Source of the DNA: a bacterium
GTDB taxonomy: Bacteria > JAMCPX01
Length of the DNA: 64,000 nucleotides
Assembly (NCBI GenBank): GCA_021787665.1
Contig: JAJYLN010000006.1
Location: forward strand, 1 to 64,000
Direction of reading: 5' to 3'
Positions 42,392 through 50,869 of the stretch are shown here, in pieces; position 1 is the first letter of the stretch, and the number at the start of each line of letters is the position of its first letter. Made by a program: the position numbers and the translations under genes. Below the pieces are notes generated by a model. The model was not told where the DNA came from, ran no database searches, and was given only the letters and a program-made list of their open reading frames with translations.

Positions 42392-44306
42392 GCTTTATGT
42401 CGCCGGTGAAGCGCTCGATGCTCGCGATTTCCACGCTGACCTTCTGTCCGATCTTGAACGTACGGTGGGTCCTTCTCCCCGTGGCGATGTGCCGGGCCGT
42501 GTCCGTGTAGTAATAATCGCCCGGCATGTTCTCGAAGGCAAGGAAGCCGTCGATAAAGAAATCCTCTATTTCGACGAACAGCCCGGAGCCCGTTATACCG
42601 CTTATATACCCGGCTATGGGGCTGTCCTGTCTGTCTGCAAGGAGCCTGGCGATGAGCAGTTTATTGAGGTCTCTCTCCGCATCCATGGCCCTCCGCTCGG
42701 TTTCCGAAGAGTGATCCGCGATGTCACGAAGCCTGGCAGCCCACAGTTCGGCGCGTCCCTTCGACATAGAGCCGGCAAGCAGGTCTTTCAGTATCCTGTG
42801 CACGGTGAGGTCCGGGTACCGCCTGATCGGTGAGGTGAAATGCGTGTATAGGTCGAAGGCGAGCCCGTAATGGCCGATATTCTCGATCGAATACTTCGCC
42901 TGCTTCATGGATCTGAGCAGTGTGTAATTGACGACTTTCTCGAGGCCACTGTCCTTGACCCGGTCGAGTATGCGCTGGATGGATGCCGAATCCATGCTGT
43001 CGAAATGCGGGGGCTTCAGCCCGAGGTTATGCATGAACAGGTAGAACTCGTAAAGCTTGTCCTTGTCCGGCGGCTCATGGACCCTGTAGATGAACGGGTG
43101 CGCATTGGACGTGCAATGCGCCGCAACGCACCTGTTGGCCTCGAGCATAAACTCCTCCACCATCAGGTGCGCGACGTTCCTCTCGATCCGTGTAACGGAC
43201 TGCAGGTCACCGTACTCATCCATGTTCAGCTCGATATCCGGTAAATCGAAGTCCAGACTGCCGCTCTGCATCCTGCGCTCCCGGAGGATCAAGGCGAGAT
43301 CCCGCATGGTCTGCAGGTTTGAAAGCAAGTCCGGCGATGCGTGCTCCGTAGCGGACTGCTGCCCCTGCTTGAGCATATCGCTGACGATGGTATAGGTGAG
43401 GCGTGCGGAGCTCTTGATGATGCTCGGGTAGATACTGTAGCCGATCCTCCCGCCAGCCCTGTCGAACCGCATCTCGGCCGTCATGGTCAGCCTGTCCTCG
43501 TCCGGCCTCAGGCTGCACAGGTCGTTCGACAGCACCTCCGGAAGCATCGGTATGGCCTTGTCCGGAAAATACACGCTCGTGCCCCGCGTGTACGCGTCCG
43601 CATCGACCGGGTCGTCCATACTCACGTAATGGCCGACGTCAGCGATCGAGACATACAGGGTGTAGCCGTGCCCTGCTCTCCTCACGAACACGGCATCGTC
43701 GAAGTCTCTGGCCGTCTCTCCGTCGATCGTCACGATAGGCATGTCGGTGAGATCGCGCCTCTTCGAACGCTCCACCTGGGGTATCGCATGATGTATCGAC
43801 GAGGCATGCTCTGTCGTCTTCCGGCTGAAGACCGCGGGTAGTTCGTACTTGGCTATGACAATCTTCTGGTCGATGTCCGGCGTACCGCCATCGCCGATCC
43901 TCTGGTGCAGCCTCGCCCTGCTCTTGTTTCCGGCATCGGTCGTTATCTCGCACTTGACCACGTCGCCGGGCTTCAGTCCCTTCGTACCCTTCTCGAACGA
44001 CAGGTCGAAGTTCATATGTTTGTCGAGCGGTGAGCAGACGAGCTGACCGCTCTGCCTGGTGACCGTTCCGGTGATATACCGCATGGTCCTTTGCACTATC
44101 TTGAGTACCTTTCCCTCATACAGCTTCCCGTCACGCGCGCTCGCATCGACCATGACGACATCGCCGTGTATGGCGCCGTTCATGTACTTGGGGGGCACGA
44201 ATATGTCTTTCGGCAGGTCCGTGCTGACAAAGCCGTAGCCGTCCGGGTGGACGAACATCGTGCCCTGCTTCTTAAAGCTCTTGGTTCTTTTTGTTATCAT
44301 CTTCAT
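42354..44306 (-). CDS. rnr: ribonuclease R
   Basis: 650 residues. 3'-5' exoribonuclease of the RNB family. N-terminal cold-shock domains (FVHPDGYGFVSTDLPKDIFV), the catalytic RNB domain with DGETARDFDDAVFV and VSIADVGHYV, EFMLEANRCVAAH, SIENIGHYGLAFDLYTHFTS PIRRYPDL-type end, and a C-terminal S1 domain (YISGITGSGLFVEIEDFFID). Its predicted promoter (-10 TAGCAT, -35 TTGCAC) ends six bases before the ATG, so it is probably leaderless. It is somewhat shorter than E. coli RNase R at the C-terminus, where the basic tail is reduced to RKTGRTGR. Confidence 0.96.
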   Translation of the reverse strand: MKMITKRTKSFKKQGTMFVHPDGYGFVSTDLPKDIFVPPKYMNGAIHGDVVMVDASARDGKLYEGKVLKIVQRTMRYITGTVTRQSGQLVCSPLDKHMNFDLSFEKGTKGLKPGDVVKCEITTDAGNKSRARLHQRIGDGGTPDIDQKIVIAKYELPAVFSRKTTEHASSIHHAIPQVERSKRRDLTDMPIVTIDGETARDFDDAVFVRRAGHGYTLYVSIADVGHYVSMDDPVDADAYTRGTSVYFPDKAIPMLPEVLSNDLCSLRPDEDRLTMTAEMRFDRAGGRIGYSIYPSIIKSSARLTYTIVSDMLKQGQQSATEHASPDLLSNLQTMRDLALILRERRMQSGSLDFDLPDIELNMDEYGDLQSVTRIERNVAHLMVEEFMLEANRCVAAHCTSNAHPFIYRVHEPPDKDKLYEFYLFMHNLGLKPPHFDSMDSASIQRILDRVKDSGLEKVVNYTLLRSMKQAKYSIENIGHYGLAFDLYTHFTSPIRRYPDLTVHRILKDLLAGSMSKGRAELWAARLRDIADHSSETERRAMDAERDLNKLLIARLLADRQDSPIAGYISGITGSGLFVEIEDFFIDGFLAFENMPGDYYYTDTARHIATGRRTHRTFKIGQKVSVEIASIERFTGDIKLTLARKTGRTGR

Positions 44307-44307
44307 C

Positions 44308-44341
44308 GTTCAATGCTATAGTATGTTGAACAAATGTGCAA
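44308..44341 (+). promoter_or_regulatory. divergent rnr-maf promoter region with shared palindrome
   Basis: For rnr (minus): -35 TTGCAC (44341-44336), 17-base spacer, -10 TAGCAT (44318-44313), 6 bases to ATG. For maf (plus): -10 TATAGT at 44317-44322, with a start near 44330 and about 12 bases of leader. The arms GTTCAA (44308-44313) and TTGAAC (44326-44331) form an inverted repeat around both -10 elements, so one regulator could control both genes. The maf start region overlaps the rnr -35. Confidence 0.5.
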
Positions 44342-44953
44342 ATGATACACTCCAGTACGACAATCATACTCGCCTCGACTTCGCCGAGAAGGAGGGCCCT
44401 GCTGAGGAGCACCGGTATGCGGTTCACGGTATCGGAGCCACAACTCGAGGAGGGCAAGTTTGCGTCGGGACGCGGGCAGAAAAGGCCTTCGGAGCTCGCG
44501 GTCTCGCTTGCATGCGCCAAGGCCAGGGACGTTGGCTTGCGGACACGGGGCGACCGTATCATCATTGCAGCGGACACGATCGTTGTCATGGGAAGCACGG
44601 TCATCGGCAAGCCGGGGAACAAACAGGACGCAGGACGCATCCTGAAGCTCTTGAGCGGGAAGACCCATAAGGTCATAACCGGCGTGTGCATGCTGGAGCT
44701 GCCCGGGGGCGCCTCGCGCAGCTTCCCGGTCACCACGATGGTCTCCATGATCAACATGACGAACGCAGATATACGATGGTACATCGGCACCGGAGAGCCT
44801 ATGGACAAGGCGGGCGCTTATGGCATCCAGGGACTTGGCGGACAATTCGTCAGAAAGATAAGCGGCTCGTACACGAACGTGGTAGGGCTGCCGATCGCAG
44901 AGGTTATCGAGGGGCTGAGAAAGCTCGGCTTACCCTTTCCCTGCTGCACATAG
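44342..44953 (+). CDS. maf: Maf-like nucleoside triphosphate pyrophosphatase
   Basis: 203 residues. The Maf signature ILASTSPRRRALLRSTG is at the N-terminus, then VSLACAKARDV, ADTIVVMGSTVIGKPGN and GKTHKVITGVCM, and near the end DKAGAYGIQGLGGQFVRKIS. It hydrolyses dTTP, UTP or modified nucleotides as house cleaning, and affects septum formation. Start ATG at 44342; a GTG six bases upstream is also in frame. It diverges from rnr. Confidence 0.95.
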   Translation: MIHSSTTIILASTSPRRRALLRSTGMRFTVSEPQLEEGKFASGRGQKRPSELAVSLACAKARDVGLRTRGDRIIIAADTIVVMGSTVIGKPGNKQDAGRILKLLSGKTHKVITGVCMLELPGGASRSFPVTTMVSMINMTNADIRWYIGTGEPMDKAGAYGIQGLGGQFVRKISGSYTNVVGLPIAEVIEGLRKLGLPFPCCT

Positions 44954-45050
44954 CCACGGGTGCCCGTGACTGGATCGCACGAGTCGATTTTTGCAGTATT
45001 TTTTATACGCTTTTTAACTAATTCTCGTAATACTCCCTTGCTAATCGCAT

Positions 45051-45080
45051 AAAAAGGGGGCGCCCGTACGGGTGCCCCCC
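45051..45080 (-). terminator. intrinsic terminator of the 483-residue lipoprotein gene
   Basis: GGGGGCGCCCG/CGGGTGCCCCC stem with one G-U pair (45056-45080), followed on the minus strand by five T (45055-45051). It ends 29 bases after the lipoprotein stop and also separates it from the convergent maf gene. Confidence 0.85.
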
Positions 45081-45108
45081 TCAGACACAATACCTCTCCC
45101 TGTCCGCC

Positions 45109-46560
45109 CTACTGCTTCGTCATCCTGAACATCATGTGCATGGGATGGCTCAGGTCCTGGTACACATAGTTGTTCGGTATGGTGTTGTCCGTACACTCTG
45201 TCGGGCTACCTCCGCTTAATGTCCTGTACTGGTCAACGGTACCCGTAAGTGTGTTCGCGTCAAGCTGGGACACCGCAAGCTTCGTCACCTCATTGATGTA
45301 GCAGTCATACGAAGTCTTCGATGCCTGGTCCCACACGGTCTCCAGCCTGTAATCCGTATAAACCTCCGACGCCGCTGTATCGGAAGAATATATGAGCTCT
45401 CCGAACATAAGTCGTGCAGCAGGATTGTGGTTCCCGAAGTCTATGAACGATGTGCTCGTATTGCTATCGTTATTCAGAGGGCCATTCGGTACATTTTGCA
45501 TACCGGTCATGTCCCATCTGTAGTTCCTGTCTTCCATGCAATACGATGTTGTGTCCTTGATGTTGACGTTGTAAAAAGCGTCCGCGTAGCACATCTGCTG
45601 GCATTGTGGATCTGTCCACGGAGACGACATAGTCCCCGGGGGGCCCCAGCCGTTGACGTTTGTTACCTGTCCGCAGGTCGCTGCCGACGATCCGCAGGTA
45701 CTGAACGTGTTCAAAGCAAGACTATTGAGCGCGGGCTGCCATACGCTGTCATACGCAAACGTGAACGGCCCATCGGCCCGGTCAAGTATGACCGTCTGCC
45801 CTCCGGGCCCCTGTCCCGTTGTCGAACCCGGTGTGGGGCTTATGCCCTCAACCCTCCCGCATACGGTGTAGTTGGTCTGGGATATCCATACCCCCATGCC
45901 GTAGTGTTCTTTACCGTCGGAGGAAAATATGCCGCTGATCCGGTCGAGGTACAGGGAAGGCGGAATATCCGTCGGACACGAATAGACCGGGTCTCCTACT
46001 GGCGATGTACAGGAAAAGCTCCACGCGCCGGTCGGGTCAAACGGCGTACCCGTGATGTTGTTGCCTGCCACACCGCCCACGCCCGCCACATTCACGACCG
46101 CCTCGCCGGTGCTCGGGTCGACCGTGATTGTCCCGAGGTTGGCATTGCCCGTGAGCATGATGCTGCCGGAGTACGTGCCGGACGTCGTGCCGAGCCCTGC
46201 GAAGAGCAGGTCTGCCACGTGGTTGTCGTTCGAGTCGAGCACAAAGCACCCGAAGGGTGTGTACGACTTTATGCTCAGCGAGAACTTGCCGGAGCTGTCT
46301 GCGGTACCTTTGGCGCCGACAGGCGAGTCCTCGAAGGTGACGCAGTACATCTTGTAGTTTGCAAGGGCCGTGCCTGACAGATTGAGGCTGTTCCCGTAGG
46401 ATACAACGCTCATACCCGACAGTGTGCCCTGCTGCATCAGCCCGGTCAGCGTTACCTGCTGCCCCGGCTGTATGGTCTGCTTCTGGGACGAGCCCGTGCA
46501 CCCTGCGAGCCCGATAAGCCCGATTGCCGCTAAAACGATAATGACCTTCTTTGTGTTCAT
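45109..46560 (-). CDS. large lipoprotein of unknown function
   Basis: 483 residues. Lipoprotein signal MNTKKVIIVLAAIGLIG then lipobox LAGC near residue 21. A first beta-rich region (about 35-150) with KMYCVTFEDSPVGAKGTADS and GCFVLDSNDNHVADL resembles a carboxypeptidase-regulatory-like domain; the rest has many Gly, Thr and Asn and several Cys pairs (for example SCTSPVGDPVYSCPT, TCGSSAATCGQ). It is not related to any family I recognise. AAGGAGG precedes the ATG and a terminator follows, so it is a monocistronic, well-expressed envelope protein. Confidence 0.75.
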   Translation of the reverse strand: MNTKKVIIVLAAIGLIGLAGCTGSSQKQTIQPGQQVTLTGLMQQGTLSGMSVVSYGNSLNLSGTALANYKMYCVTFEDSPVGAKGTADSSGKFSLSIKSYTPFGCFVLDSNDNHVADLLFAGLGTTSGTYSGSIMLTGNANLGTITVDPSTGEAVVNVAGVGGVAGNNITGTPFDPTGAWSFSCTSPVGDPVYSCPTDIPPSLYLDRISGIFSSDGKEHYGMGVWISQTNYTVCGRVEGISPTPGSTTGQGPGGQTVILDRADGPFTFAYDSVWQPALNSLALNTFSTCGSSAATCGQVTNVNGWGPPGTMSSPWTDPQCQQMCYADAFYNVNIKDTTSYCMEDRNYRWDMTGMQNVPNGPLNNDSNTSTSFIDFGNHNPAARLMFGELIYSSDTAASEVYTDYRLETVWDQASKTSYDCYINEVTKLAVSQLDANTLTGTVDQYRTLSGGSPTECTDNTIPNNYVYQDLSHPMHMMFRMTKQ

Positions 46561-46642
46561 ACGAACCTCCTTGTTTTATAGGAAGGCTAATAGAGAGATC
46601 TCAAGATGTCAATGACGGAGATCACATACACAGGGGAACGGC

Positions 46643-47986
46643 TCAGACGATCTCGCCGGCGAGGTCCGGGCCGATAGCGTCGGTTATCTTCACTGTTGCG
46701 AACCGCCCTTTCTTCGGGACGGTCCGGTCGTGTAGCAGGACGTACCCGTCGATTTCCGGGGCAAAGAACCATGGCCTCGCAAAGGTGGTCCCGGGGTCAG
46801 CCGGGTCCTGGCCCTCGATCAGCATCTCGTAGGTCTTATCGATGAACCCGTCGGCCATAGCGTGCATGATCCTACCGGCAAGCTCGCTGATCCGGCTGAC
46901 CCGCTCGGTCAGGCTGCGCTGCGGTACCTGGTTCCTGAGCCTCGATGCAGGCGCAGGCTCCTCCCGGGAGTAGGGAAATACACCGATACGGTGGAACGGG
47001 TACGCGCCAAAGAAGTCGAGGAGCTCCCCGAAGTTTTCCTCCGTTTCCCCGGGAAAGCCCACGATAACGGTGGTCCTGAGAAACGGGTCCTTTATCCTTT
47101 CCCGTATCCTATCGATGACGCCCTTGATGTCGGAAGAGGTCGTCGTCCTGTTCATGAGCTTCAGGACATGGTCGGAGATGTGCTGAATCGGCACATCGAA
47201 ATAGGGGACGATTTTCTCGCTGCCGGCGATGAAATCGAGGAGACGGCCCGTGATATGCGACGGATAGAGATAATTCAGCCGTATCCATTTCAGGTCCCGG
47301 ATCTTTTCGAGCGCTGACAGGAGCTGGACGATCTCGCTGCCGCCCCGGTCGGTCCCGTAATTCAGGGTGTCCTGCGCGACGATACAGAGCTCCACCGCAC
47401 CCCGGTCAACGAGCAGCTTCGCCTCGCTGACGATGTCCCCGGTCCGCCTGCTCTTCAGCCTGCCTTTGATAAACGGTATCACGCAGTATGAGCAATTGTT
47501 GCTGCAACCCTCAGCTATCTTCAGGTAGGCCGAATGGGCGTTTCCGTACCGGTACCTCTCTACCGCCTCCGGGTACGCTACAGGGGACCTTCCAGAAGGA
47601 ACTGCCGATGTCCTGGACGCGAGCGGTATGCCGGCGCCGGTCTGCCGGACAAGTTCGGGGATGCCCCCGATACCATCGACGCCGGCGAAAATGTCGACCT
47701 CGTCGAGCTGGCCGGCGAGCCTGTCTCCGAACCGCTGTGACAGACATCCCGCCACCACGATCCTCTTCACCCTGCCCTCCTGCTTCGCCTTTATCGCTTG
47801 CATGATCGCATCCAGGGACTCGTCGATAGCGTCCTTGATAAAGCCACAGGTGTTTATCACGACAGTATCGCAGCTCATCGTGTCCCACTCGACACGGTAC
47901 CCTTCCTTCCTGAACGAGCCTGCGATGAGCTCGCTGTCAACGTCGTTTTTGGGGCAGCCGAGTGGAATTATGGAGACACTCTTCAT
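46643..47986 (-). CDS. rimO: ribosomal protein uS12 methylthiotransferase RimO
   Basis: 447 residues. Radical SAM enzyme that methylthiolates an Asp of ribosomal protein S12. The UPF0004 domain binds one Fe-S cluster through Cys in LGCPKNDVDSE, NTCGFIKDA and VAGCLSQR; the radical SAM motif is CSNNCSYCVIP; the TRAM domain closes the protein. PLGCPKNDVDSE in place of MiaB text separates it from MiaB. ATG at 47986 overlaps the lolA stop by one base (TGATG). Last gene of the lpt-to-rimO run. Confidence 0.96.
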   Translation of the reverse strand: MKSVSIIPLGCPKNDVDSELIAGSFRKEGYRVEWDTMSCDTVVINTCGFIKDAIDESLDAIMQAIKAKQEGRVKRIVVAGCLSQRFGDRLAGQLDEVDIFAGVDGIGGIPELVRQTGAGIPLASRTSAVPSGRSPVAYPEAVERYRYGNAHSAYLKIAEGCSNNCSYCVIPFIKGRLKSRRTGDIVSEAKLLVDRGAVELCIVAQDTLNYGTDRGGSEIVQLLSALEKIRDLKWIRLNYLYPSHITGRLLDFIAGSEKIVPYFDVPIQHISDHVLKLMNRTTTSSDIKGVIDRIRERIKDPFLRTTVIVGFPGETEENFGELLDFFGAYPFHRIGVFPYSREEPAPASRLRNQVPQRSLTERVSRISELAGRIMHAMADGFIDKTYEMLIEGQDPADPGTTFARPWFFAPEIDGYVLLHDRTVPKKGRFATVKITDAIGPDLAGEIV

Positions 47987-48657
47987 CACGGTACCGGGCT
48001 GTGGATGACCTCTGCATCCTTGGGCGGCACGAAGGTAAAGAGGCCGTCCGGCATCGCGGTATTCAGCTTTATGTCGCTGAAATCTATCTCGGTCCGGTTG
48101 CCGAGTTTATCGATCACCACGCTCCTCGTGATCAGAAAGCCCTTCTTATCGACTGCGATCAGTATCTTCGCAGGCGCACCCTCCTCCTGCTTCTTCGGGA
48201 TGAGCTGCAGAATATAGGCGTTTCTCGCGCCCTTGATCGCACTGCCGCTGTCGAATTTCACGTTGAACTCGGCGAGGATCCTGCCCATGCCGGTAAGGAA
48301 GGTCTGCATGGGCTTGTATTTGAAGGATTGGTCGAAGCTGCCGATGATTACCTGTTTGTCGGACGGCATGTAAAACCATATCTTCCTGCCGTTGCTTACG
48401 ATGAGCTGCTCCTTGGGCTTCCGGTACTCCCACCGGATCCTGCCGTCCTTCTTCATGTACACCATGCCCTTGTCCTGCTCCGCTATGTCCAGTGCCTTCA
48501 TCTTCGCCGTCTGAACGAAGTCGGCCTTCAACGAGGAGGTTCTGTCGTAGAGCGACTGCACCTTCCTTGCCACGTCGTTCGCCCGCATGCCTGCCATTGC
48601 CCCCGTGCACAGCAACAAAACAATGCCCGTTACGGTTAGCGTCCTGATACCCTTCAT
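47986..48657 (-). CDS. lolA: outer-membrane lipoprotein carrier protein LolA
   Basis: 223 residues with a signal peptide ending TGAMA. The LolA fold is evident from ASSLKADFVQTAKMKALDIA-like SLKADFVQT, GMVYMKKDGRIRWEYRKPKE and VSNGRKIWFYMPSDKQVI. It carries lipoproteins across the periplasm, which suits the many lipoproteins of this window. ORF follows ftsK by 25 bases with an AGGAGG-like site. No lolB was seen. Confidence 0.93.
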   Translation of the reverse strand: MKGIRTLTVTGIVLLLCTGAMAGMRANDVARKVQSLYDRTSSLKADFVQTAKMKALDIAEQDKGMVYMKKDGRIRWEYRKPKEQLIVSNGRKIWFYMPSDKQVIIGSFDQSFKYKPMQTFLTGMGRILAEFNVKFDSGSAIKGARNAYILQLIPKKQEEGAPAKILIAVDKKGFLITRSVVIDKLGNRTEIDFSDIKLNTAMPDGLFTFVPPKDAEVIHSPVP

Positions 48658-48682
48658 ATATACCTCCTTCGATCGGCTATTT

Positions 48683-50869
48683 TCACTTCGAAACTATGGT
48701 GTTCTTGTTTGCACTGTCCGGCCTCGAGATGATCCCGTCCTTCTCCATCTTCTCGACCATACGCGCGGCCCTGTTATACCCCACCCTAAGCCTCCTCTGG
48801 ATCAGGGATATCGACGCAGAGCCGCTCTCCTTTATTATTTCAAGCGCCTTGCCGTACAGCTCGTCCGCGAGGCCGTCGTCTGCTGCATTGTCCTGCTCCT
48901 GCTGCTCCTCTATCCGTATCTCGTACGCCGGCTTGCGCGTCTTCTTGAGGTACTCCGTCACACGGACCACCTCCGCGTCCGACACATAGACGCCGTGTAC
49001 CCGCACGGGCTGCGAGCCTCCCGGCGGTATGAACAGCATGTCCCCGGCGCCGAGCAATTCCTCCGCGCCGGATTGGTCCAGGATTATCCTCGAGTCCGTC
49101 TTCTGGGGCACCTTCAGCGCTATCCTCGACGAGAAGTTGGACTTGATCGTCCCGGTGATCACGTCCACGGACGGCCTCTGGGTCGCAAAGATGATGTGTA
49201 TGCCGGCAGCACGCGCCTTCTGGGAGAGCCGGATGATGTATTCCTCGACTTCCTTCGGCGCGGTGAACATAAGGTCGGACAGCTCGTCTATGATAAGCAC
49301 GATCTTCGGCAGCTCAATCGCCTCGGCGTCGTCCAGCTTTTGTGACCTTACCATCTGGTTGTACACTGAAATGTTGCGGGCCCCTGCCCTGTTGATAGTG
49401 CTGTACCGTCTGTCCATCTCCTCCGTGACCCACCGGAGAACGGAGGTTGCCTTCTTCGGCTCTGTTATCACCTCGTGCAACAGGTGCGGTATATCATTGT
49501 ACGGCGAGAACTCCAGCATCTTCGGATCCACCAGTATGAACTTCAGTTCGTCCGGGGTTGCCTTGAACAGCAGGCTCATAATGATGGCGTTCATCGTGAC
49601 ACTCTTGCCGGAGTTCGTGGAGCCGCCTATCAGGAGGTGCGGCATCTTCGCGAGGTCCGCAACCACCGGCTCGCCGGTCGTGTCCACCCCAAGGCAAACC
49701 GTGAGCATCGAGGAGCTCTCGCGGAACCGCTTCGACTGGAAGACCTCCTTGAGGTACACGATCCTCCTCGAGGCGTTCGGCACCTCGATGCCGACGGCCG
49801 ACTTGTCCACCACGTGCGCCTGGATGCGTACGCTGGGGACCTTCATGGCAAGGGCGAGATCGTCCGAGAGGTTCATGATCTGGCTCACCTTGACACCGGG
49901 TGCCGGCTCAAACTCGTACATCGTGATGACCGGGCCGGGCCGGATATTCGTCACCTTGCCGTTCACATTGAAGTCTGCCAGCTTCTTCTCGAGAGTACGG
50001 GCATTGAACTGGAGCGTCCCGGTATCGTACTCGATGTCTCTTGCCTCGTAGTCATCGAGCAGGGTCAGGGAGGGCTTCTTAAACTCGCCGGGCACAGCCT
50101 TGAAAAGCTCCTCCTGAACCGGCTCCGGCGCCCGGTGCTCTTCCTTGGGAAGGGGCTCCGGTCCTTTCTTCGGCGGCTGGATCACGATGTCGTGCTCCTT
50201 GTCCTTGATGCCGAGCCGCTCCCGGATCCTCCTCTGCTTCTCCCTCCATACCAGAATACCGGTACCCAGCCTCTTTACAGCGCCGGCCACGAACCCCATG
50301 CTCAAGGCGAACAGGTGCGTGATGGGCCTCCTGATCAGAAGGACGACAGCTATGAGCATGAGTGTTACCGCGACCATGATCGTGCCCGTGTTTCCGATGT
50401 AAGGATGCAGCTTCAGGGTCAGCAAATAGCCGATCACTCCGCCCGGCCCGGGATTACGCAGGCTTGCGGACTGGAACATTGATACCTCCTTGTGAACGGA
50501 GACGGGCGTCCGGCTGACGATCGCTGTGACGGTAAATGAAAGCGATACGATAAGGATCAGCAGCCCGGTAACGTGCGTCCAGCGATGTTCCCATCGGTCC
50601 TTCAGGAGCACGGCGAAAAAAACCATAATGCCGGCAATGCCAACCAGGTAGCCCGACCACCCGAATATCAGGCGCAGCAGGTCGGACAGGTTTGCGCCGA
50701 TGCGGCCAGCCATGTTGTGGTATACCGACATACCGGTCGCATGGAACATGGTGGGGTCCCGTACGTCGTAGGAGAACAGACTCAGCAGGACGAATATCGA
50801 GAAAGCAAGGATCAGTAAGGCAACGATGTCCTTCCCTATCCCGTTGCTTTTGCTGTTGGGCGAGGCCAT
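48683..50869 (-). CDS. ftsK: DNA translocase FtsK/SpoIIIE
   Basis: 728 residues. Four N-terminal transmembrane helices (about residues 15-35, 60-80, 95-115, 150-170), a charged linker, a motor domain with Walker A GGSTNSGKSVTMN and Walker B VLIIDELSDLM, FATQRPSVDVITGTIKSN, and a C-terminal winged-helix gamma domain ASISLIQRRLRVGYNRAARM that reads KOPS-like polarity sites. It moves the terminus DNA at division. ATG at 50869 overlaps the rpoN stop (TAATG); a longer upstream extension lies within rpoN and is not real. Confidence 0.95.
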   Translation of the reverse strand: MASPNSKSNGIGKDIVALLILAFSIFVLLSLFSYDVRDPTMFHATGMSVYHNMAGRIGANLSDLLRLIFGWSGYLVGIAGIMVFFAVLLKDRWEHRWTHVTGLLILIVSLSFTVTAIVSRTPVSVHKEVSMFQSASLRNPGPGGVIGYLLTLKLHPYIGNTGTIMVAVTLMLIAVVLLIRRPITHLFALSMGFVAGAVKRLGTGILVWREKQRRIRERLGIKDKEHDIVIQPPKKGPEPLPKEEHRAPEPVQEELFKAVPGEFKKPSLTLLDDYEARDIEYDTGTLQFNARTLEKKLADFNVNGKVTNIRPGPVITMYEFEPAPGVKVSQIMNLSDDLALAMKVPSVRIQAHVVDKSAVGIEVPNASRRIVYLKEVFQSKRFRESSSMLTVCLGVDTTGEPVVADLAKMPHLLIGGSTNSGKSVTMNAIIMSLLFKATPDELKFILVDPKMLEFSPYNDIPHLLHEVITEPKKATSVLRWVTEEMDRRYSTINRAGARNISVYNQMVRSQKLDDAEAIELPKIVLIIDELSDLMFTAPKEVEEYIIRLSQKARAAGIHIIFATQRPSVDVITGTIKSNFSSRIALKVPQKTDSRIILDQSGAEELLGAGDMLFIPPGGSQPVRVHGVYVSDAEVVRVTEYLKKTRKPAYEIRIEEQQEQDNAADDGLADELYGKALEIIKESGSASISLIQRRLRVGYNRAARMVEKMEKDGIISRPDSANKNTIVSK

